Shown piece by piece: positions 7,387-16,537 of a DNA stretch of 16,537 nt. Made by a program: the position numbers and the translations under genes. Position 1 is the stretch's first letter. Every line of letters begins with the position of its first letter. The notes below the pieces were generated by a model. It did no database searches and was not told where the DNA came from. It worked only from the letters and a program-made list of their open reading frames with translations. The stretch comes from Opitutaceae bacterium (GTDB taxonomy: Bacteria; Verrucomicrobiota; Verrucomicrobiia; Opitutales; Opitutaceae): assembly GCA_025352845.1 (NCBI GenBank), contig JANXSC010000633.1, forward strand, positions 1-16,537. Reading direction: 5' to 3'.

Positions 7387-8622
7387 TCACCACCGCCAGG
7401 CGGAGGAGAGGCCGACCGAGTAGGCCTTGAAACGCGTGCCGGTGTCGTAGTTGGCACCGAGCGAGACATTGTAGTTCGGCGTGGCGCGGAAGGAGAGCGA
7501 ACCGCCAAAGGTCTCGAAGCTTTTCACCGCAGCGGCTTTTAGGAACCGCGTATCGACGGCGAAGAAGTCACCGATCAACCGCGGCGTCAGCGGCGAAACT
7601 ACCCGGAGACCGTTCTTCAATATCTGCTGATCGATCTTCGGATCGAAATGGTAGTCGCCGTAGGTGATCCCGATGCTGCGGTGGAACGTCGCCTGGTTGA
7701 TCATGCAGACGACGAGTTTCGGCGCGGCCTTGTAGTCGATCGTGTTGGTCACGCCCGCCTGCCAGAGCAGCGCGCCGCCGGCGAGATCGGCCGAGCCGCG
7801 GAGGCTCACGCCGCCAATCGGCGTGACGCGCCAGTTGAACGGGTTGTCCTTGTTCATCGTCTGAAGCCGGATCGGCAGCGCGAAATTAATTCCCATGCCG
7901 GCGACCTGCGCGCCCTCGACCTTCAGGTAGTTGAACGAGATGGGCGTGATCAGGCGCACGCTCTCGCCGAGGCCGAGATTGAGCCCGGTGAGCGAGAAAT
8001 CGTAGTTCGAGCCCTTGAAGTCGCCGGCCTCGAAGGTCCCGGCGTTGAAGCCGATGCCGAAGCCGCCGTAGCGCGCCTTGCCGCCATCGAGACCGGCCAT
8101 GATTTCGTCCGCCGTGGTAAAACCCTGTCCCGTGAAGGTGCCCGCCGCGGCGACGGCCGTGGCCGAGTTGGGATTGCCGTCAGTGACGGCGAGCGGGGAT
8201 TTCTCGGCGATGGCCTTCAGAAACGCCGCGATGGTGTCGGCGCCGTTCTTCTGGAAGAAATCCTTGATCTGGGTGTCGACATCCTGCTTCGACGTTCCGG
8301 TGAAAGTCCGGTTGAACCCGATGGGCGTGAGCCCGTAGGTGACGGCGGTGCCGGTGGCATTCGTGTTGAACGTGACCGCGTTGGGCACGCCGAGAAACGT
8401 CGAACTCGCGGTGTAGGCGCGGCCGTTGAGCGGCGCGAACTGCCCGTTGGTGTTGATCAGGCTCGAGACGAAGTCGTTCAGGTTGGAGCCACTGGCGTTG
8501 ACGGTGATCGGAGCGGGCCCGGTGGTGATCGCGATCGCTTCGAACGGTTTGCGGGCAAAGGCGACGGAGGCGGCAAGGCATGCCAACAGGACACAGCCGG
8601 TGAGGCGGAGGTTTTTATTCAT
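7387..8622 (-). CDS. Secreted probable outer-membrane beta-barrel protein
   Basis: A 411-residue protein starting at ATG 8622. A clear Sec signal peptide is present: MNKNLR, a hydrophobic core through residue 20, and a likely cut after AFA (23). Residues 25-190 form an Asn/Thr/Gly-rich region (NGRAYTASSTFLGVPNAVTF and similar) that may be an extracellular or plug part. Residues about 195-411 are alternating strands (GGFGIGFNAGTF, YDFSLTGLNLGLG, FGGSLSFRATPNYNVSLGAN, FKAYSVGLSSAWRW). The last residue is an aromatic Trp, matching the C-terminal signal read by the BAM machinery. No known family was recognised, so the cargo or role is unknown. It precedes the AsmA-like gene on the same strand, which suits an envelope role. 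No Shine-Dalgarno sequence is visible upstream. Confidence 0.85.
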   Translation of the reverse strand: MNKNLRLTGCVLLACLAASVAFARKPFEAIAITTGPAPITVNASGSNLNDFVSSLINTNGQFAPLNGRAYTASSTFLGVPNAVTFNTNATGTAVTYGLTPIGFNRTFTGTSKQDVDTQIKDFFQKNGADTIAAFLKAIAEKSPLAVTDGNPNSATAVAAAGTFTGQGFTTADEIMAGLDGGKARYGGFGIGFNAGTFEAGDFKGSNYDFSLTGLNLGLGESVRLITPISFNYLKVEGAQVAGMGINFALPIRLQTMNKDNPFNWRVTPIGGVSLRGSADLAGGALLWQAGVTNTIDYKAAPKLVVCMINQATFHRSIGITYGDYHFDPKIDQQILKNGLRVVSPLTPRLIGDFFAVDTRFLKAAAVKSFETFGGSLSFRATPNYNVSLGANYDTGTRFKAYSVGLSSAWRW

Positions 8623-8634
8623 GGTTAAGGTGAG

Positions 8635-8665
8635 ATGCTATGGTCGGACGCGGAGAATAAATCAA
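8635..8665 (-). promoter_or_regulatory. Weak candidate promoter for the beta-barrel gene
   Basis: Minus-strand TTGATT (8665-8660) and TAGCAT (8640-8635) are separated by 19 nt, with the start codon 12 nt beyond. The spacer is longer than the usual 17 nt. The rest of the 152-nt stretch between this gene and the pseudogene to its right shows nothing else I can name. Confidence 0.25.
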
Positions 8666-8774
8666 GTCGCAGCGCAGCAAAGTGAATCACCAAACTCAAC
8701 GATTGGAACGGCACCCAGAATGGAATCCGTCAATTTGCTCTCGGTGTGCGGGGCTTCCCACCTGACCGCAAGTT

Positions 8775-8973
8775 TCAAAACTGATACGCCACCACGGAAT
8801 CCTTGCCGGCGAAGTGGAAGATGCGGTTCGTCGCCTCGTCGACCGTGTAGTTCGTCGGCTCCTTTTCCTTGAGCACGAGCTGGCGGTCGGTTTCGCCAGT
8901 GGCGAGGTTGACGCCGACGATGCCAATGTCCTTCTCGACCTTCGTGAGGATGTAGGAATACGCCTTGGAGGAC
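8775..8973 (-). pseudogene. C-terminal remnant of a beta-propeller/PQQ-repeat-like protein
   Basis: On the minus strand, the frame ending in TGA at 8777-8775 reads SSKAYSYILTKVEKDIGIVG, then VNLATGETDRQLVL, and ends FHFAGKDSVVAYQF. This is one to two blades of a beta-propeller of the PQQ-like/WD40-like type (V-NLATGE-x-D-R and a final short strand), with its natural-looking C-terminus. Upstream of about 8973 the frame turns into an Arg-rich translation of another gene, so all N-terminal coding sequence is missing. It cannot be a working gene. The family call is moderate; the truncation is clear. Confidence 0.65.
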
Positions 8974-9131
8974 TTTCTCCGACACGCACAATGTCGCGGA
9001 GGGCGCCGGCGCCGCCGGGCTCGCGGCATTGCTGCAAGACAGCGGCCGCCTCGTCGGCCAACGCGCCGGCATCATCCTCTCCGGTGGCAACGTCGACCGC
9101 GAGGCGCGTGCGCGTGCTGGCCGCCGCGTGA
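8972..9131 (+). pseudogene. C-terminal remnant of a PLP-dependent threonine/serine dehydratase
   Basis: From 8972 the plus strand reads TFSDTHNVAEGAGAAGLAAL, followed by LLQDSGRLVGQRAGIILSGGNVD. In threonine ammonia-lyases (IlvA/TdcB type), DTHNVAEGAGAA and G-x-x-V-G-x-x-L-S-G-G-N-x-D are the last conserved blocks of the catalytic domain, and the family usually ends soon after with R-V-L. Here the frame breaks in the GCGCGTGCGCGTG tract (9104-9116), and the expected ending RVLAAA-stop appears in the neighbouring frame, stopping at 9131. About the last 50 residues of a protein of more than 300 remain. No start codon with its own N-terminus exists, so it is a dead fragment. The identity is quite secure. 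Confidence 0.8.
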
Positions 9132-9428
9132 TTGACTCAGCGCCCACGGGCCACCTCACTCCGCCCGTCGCTTCGCGAGAAGCCCAACCGCAACCTTCAA
9201 CCGCGCACCACACGATGACTGACCTTGCCCACAGCCATACCTGCCTGCCCTTGCCGGTTGCCTTGCACGCGCGCGCCTAACCGCGCCGTTCCCTCTCCAC
9301 GGAGACGCAGGCCGCCCGCCCGGGCGGCCTTTTTGTTTTCCACCGTCGGACACGCCACGTGTGTTGCGACGTGCGCGCTCCCTCCGTCTCCCTCTCTCCC
9401 CGTCTCTCTGCCTCTCATTCTTCCATCC
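9132..9428 (+). other. Untranslated region upstream of rsgA, with a short ORF and pyrimidine-rich leader
   Basis: This roughly 300-bp stretch holds no recognisable gene. It contains a small hairpin GCTTC-GCGA-GAAGC (9170-9183) with a GNRA-type loop; a 21-codon ORF at 9215-9280 that begins MTDLAHSH and is rich in Leu, Ala and His; a strong intrinsic terminator (9309-9339); and a nearly pure pyrimidine tract (about 9380-9428) leading into rsgA. The ORF followed by a terminator could be an attenuation leader, but I find no clear competing anti-terminator, so the ORF may be chance. Confidence 0.4.
9309..9339 (+). terminator. Strong Rho-independent terminator
   Basis: AGGCCGCCC (9309-9317) pairs perfectly with GGGCGGCCT (9322-9330) around the loop GCCC, followed at once by TTTTGTTTT. 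The 9-bp, almost all G-C stem with a U-tract is textbook on the plus strand. It lies 178 bp after the dehydratase remnant and 90 bp before rsgA, so it either ended the lost dehydratase transcript or controls read-through into rsgA. Confidence 0.9.
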
Positions 9429-10508
9429 ATGTCTCTTTCCACTCTCGGCTGGGACGAATTTTTCTCCCGCCATTTCGATCCCCACTCCGCCGCCGGCCTC
9501 ATGCCCGCGCGCGTCGCCCTCGAACACAAGCACGCTTACGAACTCCTCGCCGCCACCGGCGAACTCACCGCCGTCTGCACCGGCAAACTCCTCTACACCG
9601 CGATTGCGCGCACCGATCTTCCCGCCGTGGGCGATTGGGTGGCGGTGCGACTCCGGCCCGGCGAGCAACAGGCCGACATCCACGCCGTGCTGCCACGCCG
9701 CACGAAATTTTCCCGTCGCGCCGCCGGCGATTCCGGCGGCGAACAAATCGTCGCGACGAACGTCGACACCGTGCTCCTCGTCACCGCCCTCGATCAAAAC
9801 TACAACCTCCGCCGCATCGAGCGCTACCTCGCGCTCGCGTGGGAGAGCGGCGCGCAGCCCGTCGTCGTCCTCAACAAATCCGATCTGCACGTCGATCCCG
9901 CAGGCGCGCGGGCCGAGGTCGAGTCGATTGCCAGCGGAGCGCCGGTCGTTGCGCTCAGCGCCGCGCGCGACGAAAGCCTCGAGGCGCTCGCCCCATGGCT
10001 CGTGCCCGGCCGCACGCTCGCGCTCCTCGGTTCGTCGGGCGTGGGAAAATCCACCCTCATCAACCGCCTGCTCGGCACCGACCGCCTGCTCACGAGCGCC
10101 ATCAGCGCCGCCGTCGGCAAGGGCCGCCACACCACGACGCACCGTGAGCTGATCGTCGCACCTTCCGGCGTCCTCGTGATCGACACGCCGGGCATGCGCG
10201 AACTCCAACTCTGGGACGTCCATGAACCCGCCCTCGATTCCACGTTCGCCGACATCGCAGCGCTCACCGCGCGCTGCCGCTTCAGCGACTGCGCGCATCG
10301 CGGCGAACCCGGCTGCGCGATCCAATCCGCGCTCGACACCGGCACGCTCTATTTCGATCGCTGGCAAAGTTTCCAAAAACTCCAGCGCGAGCAGGCCTAC
10401 GCCGCGCGTAAAGCCGACCCACGCCTGGAGCGCGTGCTCAAGGCCAACTGGCGAAAACTCCACCGCCAGATGCGCGCCACGCAGCGGATGGAGCACGAGA
10501 AGGAATAA
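9429..10508 (+). CDS. rsgA: Small ribosomal subunit biogenesis GTPase RsgA
   Basis: A 359-residue protein starting at ATG 9429. An OB-fold region comes first (about 45-105, including GDWVAVRL). The GTPase is circularly permuted, as in all RsgA/YjeQ proteins: G4 NKSD (149-152) and G5 SA (177-178) precede G1 GSSGVGKS (201-208), the switch I threonines GRHTTTH (232-238) and G3 DTPG (252-255). The C-terminal zinc site is complete: Cys283, Cys288, His290 and Cys296 in CRFSDCAH...C. RsgA checks late 30S maturation and releases assembly factors such as RbfA when GTP is hydrolysed. The N-terminus is somewhat longer than the E. coli form. The frame is open further upstream, but that stretch is the terminator and the pyrimidine tract, so ATG 9429 is preferred. 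It appears to be transcribed alone or with the next gene (69 bp gap). Confidence 0.96.
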   Translation: MSLSTLGWDEFFSRHFDPHSAAGLMPARVALEHKHAYELLAATGELTAVCTGKLLYTAIARTDLPAVGDWVAVRLRPGEQQADIHAVLPRRTKFSRRAAGDSGGEQIVATNVDTVLLVTALDQNYNLRRIERYLALAWESGAQPVVVLNKSDLHVDPAGARAEVESIASGAPVVALSAARDESLEALAPWLVPGRTLALLGSSGVGKSTLINRLLGTDRLLTSAISAAVGKGRHTTTHRELIVAPSGVLVIDTPGMRELQLWDVHEPALDSTFADIAALTARCRFSDCAHRGEPGCAIQSALDTGTLYFDRWQSFQKLQREQAYAARKADPRLERVLKANWRKLHRQMRATQRMEHEKE

Positions 10509-10528
10509 ATCATCGCCCGCGCCGCCGC

Positions 10529-10558
10529 TTGACCCGGCACCCGCGCACCCCGCACTGT
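10529..10558 (+). promoter_or_regulatory. Candidate promoter for the MFS transporter
   Basis: TTGACC (10529-10534), an 18-nt spacer and CACTGT (10553-10558) lie 20 nt before the GTG start. The -35 matches 5 of 6; the -10 keeps only A2 and T6. It has the same plan as the boxes before 2739 and 11926, which raises its credibility. Confidence 0.35.
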
Positions 10559-10577
10559 CTCCCACCCTCCCCACCCC

Positions 10578-11852
10578 GTGAGTTCCGCCCCAAAGCCTTC
10601 TCCCTCCCGCATCGCACCATGGAAGTGGTGGGTCGTGGTCATGATGCTGCTCGCGACCGTCGTGAACTACGTCGATCGCCAGACGCTCGGCTCCGTCGCC
10701 ACGTTCATCAAGGCCGACTTCGGCCTCAACGAGCAGGGCTACGGCATACTGGAGGCGTGGTTCGGCTATTCCTACGCCGTGTTTCTCATCGTCGCGGGTT
10801 TCCTCGCGGACAAGTGGGATCTGCGGTGGCTCTATCCGGCGGCGCTGCTCGTCTGGTCGATCGCAGGCTTCGCGACGGGCTTCGTCGAAACGATTTTCCA
10901 ACTGCAGGTCTGCCGCGCGATCCTCGGTGCATCGGAGGCGTTTAACTGGCCCGTCGCGGTCGGCATCATCCGCCGCATCATCCCGCGCGAGTCGCAGGCG
11001 TTTGCGAACGGGCTCTTCAACAGCGGCATGACCGTCGGCGCCGTGCTCACGCCCATCCTCGTGCTCACGCTGGTCGGGCCAAAGGGCGAGGGTTGGCGCC
11101 GGCTCTTCATGATCGTGGGCGCGGCCGGATCGATTTGGATCGTGATGTGGCTGCTCGGCACGCGCGGCGAACGCGCTGTGGAGATGTCGCACGCGGCGCA
11201 GACCGAAACGCTCGCCGCAGCGCATGTGCCGTTTCGCGCGGTGTTTCTCATGCGCGCGTTCTGGATCACGCTCGCGGTCGGCGTCACGGTCAACATGAGC
11301 TGGCACTTCTACCGCGTGTGGCTCCCGCGTCACCTCGTGGTCGATCTCAAGTTCACGGATCAACAACTGCAGTATCTGCTCATCGGTTTCTATCTCGCGG
11401 CCGACGTCGGCAGCATCGCGATCGGTTTTCTCGCCAAGCGGCTCGCGCGCGGCGGGCGCTCCGTGGAGCGCGCGCGAAAGATCACTCTCCTGTTCGCGGC
11501 GGCGCTCTGCCTCGCGGCGACACCGCTGCTGCTCGGCCTCGACCGCGGGGTGATGGTCGCGCTCTACTGCGTCGTGGGTGCGGGCATCATGGGCGTCTTC
11601 GCGATGTTCTACACCTTCGTGCAGGACATCGCGCCGCAGCACACCTCGAAGTGCCTCGGCCTCATCGGCGCCTCCGTGTGGTTTTTGAATTCCCGCCTTC
11701 ACCCGCTGGTGGGCCAGTTCGCTGACACGCATTCGCCCGCAATCGGAAAATTTGCGCCGATGATTCTCGTGGCCGGCGTGCTACCGCTGCTCGCCGCGCT
11801 GTTCGCGCTCACATGGCGCGAGCAGCCGGAGGCGAAACCGGCCGTCGCCTGA
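10578..11852 (+). CDS. MFS transporter, hexuronate/organic-anion (ACS/ExuT-like) family
   Basis: A 424-residue membrane protein from a GTG start at 10578. It shows about 12 hydrophobic segments in two halves with a cytoplasmic middle loop near 205-225. The first segment ends in NYVDRQTLG (30-38), the hallmark of anion:cation symporters such as ExuT and GudP. ADKWDLRWLYPAALLVWS (about 77-94) is the family version of the G-x-x-x-D-R/K motif. FNWPVAVGIIRRIIPRESQA (about 119-138) and FNSGMTVGAVLTPI match the conserved middle part. Members import glucuronate, galacturonate, glucarate or similar acids with protons; the exact substrate is not readable. It sits between rsgA and a sensor kinase with a 73-bp gap on the right, which suggests the kinase may respond to related sugars, though no uronate catabolic enzyme is in the window. 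Confidence 0.9.
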   Translation: MSSAPKPSPSRIAPWKWWVVVMMLLATVVNYVDRQTLGSVATFIKADFGLNEQGYGILEAWFGYSYAVFLIVAGFLADKWDLRWLYPAALLVWSIAGFATGFVETIFQLQVCRAILGASEAFNWPVAVGIIRRIIPRESQAFANGLFNSGMTVGAVLTPILVLTLVGPKGEGWRRLFMIVGAAGSIWIVMWLLGTRGERAVEMSHAAQTETLAAAHVPFRAVFLMRAFWITLAVGVTVNMSWHFYRVWLPRHLVVDLKFTDQQLQYLLIGFYLAADVGSIAIGFLAKRLARGGRSVERARKITLLFAAALCLAATPLLLGLDRGVMVALYCVVGAGIMGVFAMFYTFVQDIAPQHTSKCLGLIGASVWFLNSRLHPLVGQFADTHSPAIGKFAPMILVAGVLPLLAALFALTWREQPEAKPAVA

Positions 11853-11855
11853 CGC

Positions 11856-11875
11856 CTTACGCAGGCACGCGTAAG
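11856..11875. repeat. Small perfect hairpin between transporter and kinase genes
   Basis: CTTACGC (11856-11862) and GCGTAAG (11869-11875) are perfect complements around a 6-nt loop, 4 nt after the transporter stop codon. No T-tract follows, so it is not a standard terminator. It could be an mRNA 3'-end protecting hairpin or an operator upstream of the kinase promoter. Confidence 0.5.
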
Positions 11876-11889
11876 CCCGTCGCGCGCGA

Positions 11890-11918
11890 TTGACGCACGC
11901 GCCAGCGCGGCGTGTCTT
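11890..11918 (+). promoter_or_regulatory. Candidate promoter for the hybrid sensor kinase
   Basis: TTGACG (11890-11895), a 17-nt spacer and TGTCTT (11913-11918, 3 of 6) would place the transcript start at about 11925, next to the ATG at 11926. This would make the message leaderless, and it argues against the in-frame TTG at 11890 as the start codon. Confidence 0.35.
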
Positions 11919-11925
11919 GGCCAAC

Positions 11926-15824
<3,899 letters not shown>

Positions 15825-15828
<4 letters not shown>

Positions 15829-16537
15829 GTTCCCCCGCCGTCCTCGTCGTTGATGACACACCCGCCAGCCTCGGCGTGGTGTGCGATGCGCTGCGCCGCG
15901 AAGGCGTGCGCGTGCTGCTCGCCGACAGCGGCGACGCCGCGCGCGCCGTGCTCGTGCGCACGACGCCCGACCTCGTGCTGCTCGACGTGATGATGCCGGG
16001 CGAGGATGGGTTCACCGTGTGCGCCTCGCTGAAGGCCAGCGCGGCATGGCGCGAAATTCCCGTCGTGTTTCTCACCGCGATCGACGCACCGGAGCAGAAA
16101 GTGCGGGCGTTTTCCGCCGGCGCCGTCGACTACGTCACGAAGCCCGTGCACGTGCCCGAGCTCATCGCGCGTGTGCAGGTGCAGCTGGAGTTGCGCAATG
16201 CGCGCCGAAAATTGGAGACGCAAAACGCCGACCTCGAAGCCGAGGTCGCGATCCGGCTCGACGCCGAGGCGCAGCTCGCCGACTCGCTCGATCGCGCGGT
16301 GGTCGTGCTCGCGCGCGATGGCGGGTTGTTGTTCGCGACGCGCCTCGCGCACGATCTGATGGCAAAATTTTCCGTGACGCCGACGGCCCTCGCCAGCGGT
16401 GGACGTTTCGCGAGTGGCGACGGTGCCCTGCAAGTCCGGCGTTTCACCGCGCCCGGCCACGACGACACCGTGATGCTCACGTTCGAGGAAGAGCACGCGC
16501 CGCCCGGCCCCGCCGCGCTTTGCACGCTCGGCCTCAC
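15825..16537 (+). CDS. Response regulator, receiver plus PAS-like region, partial (runs off the right edge)
   Basis: The gene starts at ATG 15825, overlapping the kinase stop by 4 nt, and stays open to the window end (237 codons seen, no stop). The receiver domain spans about 4-120, with acidic Asp10/Asp11 (VLVVDDTP), phospho-site Asp54 (LLDVMMPGEDG), the Thr of FLTA and Lys106 (VTKPV), so it looks fully phosphorylatable. A coiled coil follows (about 120-150, LRNARRKLETQNADLEAEVA). Next comes a divergent PAS-like stretch (about 150-222, SLDRAVVVLARDGGLLFATR ... VMLTFEEE). The last visible residues, PPGPAALCTLGL, are followed by a partial codon AC, which fits Thr. The familiar LuxR-type opening LGLTPREAEVL suggests a DNA-binding HTH just beyond the edge; this is inference. 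It is most likely the output partner of the preceding kinase, though a hybrid kinase without Hpt leaves the phosphotransfer route open. Confidence 0.9.

Noticed and set aside
7648..8628. 326-codon plus-strand frame opposite the beta-barrel gene
   Set aside because: The minus-strand protein has a signal peptide and a barrel-type C-terminus; the plus frame has neither a domain nor a plausible start.
8662..9213. 183-codon minus-strand frame over the pseudogene region
   Set aside because: No family resemblance; the two remnant reading frames explain the same DNA better.
9215..9280. 21-codon ORF as a definite leader peptide gene
   Set aside because: There is no run of one regulatory amino acid, no ribosome-binding site and no clear anti-terminator, so it is mentioned only as a possibility.
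9156..11732. 858-codon open frame on the minus strand opposite rsgA and the transporter
   Set aside because: It is antisense to two well-identified genes, is extremely rich in Arg, Glu, His and Asp, and shows no domain. High third-position GC removes stop codons from the opposite strand.

Overview
This is a high-GC bacterial window. Several traits point to Opitutaceae or a related Verrucomicrobiota lineage: strong G/C bias at third codon positions, genes with little or no Shine-Dalgarno sequence, GTG starts, a two-component sensor with a regulator-propeller ectodomain, an AsmA-like giant, and interspersed short palindromes. The assignment rests on gene style and general knowledge, not on a database match. 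I see no CRISPR array, tRNA, rRNA, complete mobile element or phage genes.

Layout. 34-1158 (-): membrane-anchored alpha/beta hydrolase. 1177-1265: imperfect inverted repeat in the divergent gap. 1279-1992 (+): RsuA-type pseudouridine synthase. 2002-2739 (-): membrane-anchored coiled-coil protein of unknown function. 2840-2866: short tandem repeat. 2873-3193 (+): YhbY-type RNA-binding protein. 3209-7240 (-): 1343-residue AsmA-like protein. 7264-7335: long hairpin. 7387-8622 (-): secreted probable outer-membrane beta-barrel. 8775-9131: two gene remnants joined back to back, a beta-propeller tail and a threonine/serine dehydratase tail. 9132-9428: leader region with a strong intrinsic terminator. 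9429-10508 (+): RsgA GTPase. 10578-11852 (+): hexuronate-type MFS transporter. 11926-15828 (+): hybrid sensor kinase with a periplasmic propeller. 15825-16537 (+): response regulator that overlaps the kinase by ATGA and runs off the right edge.

Three themes emerge. First, three small-subunit or ribosome biogenesis factors (RsuA, YhbY, RsgA) are scattered as single genes. Second, two large envelope proteins, the AsmA-like giant and the barrel, lie in tandem on the minus strand. Third, the right end is a transport and sensing unit: an organic-anion (probably uronate) importer followed by a kinase/regulator pair whose ectodomain resembles those used to sense carbohydrates.

The most unusual signals are these: a near-perfect palindrome carried in frame inside the ATPase domain of the sensor kinase; a deletion scar that beheaded two divergent genes at one point near 8970; and TTGAC-type promoter candidates placed so close to start codons that transcripts could be leaderless. 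I did not find a convincing new defence or mobile system.
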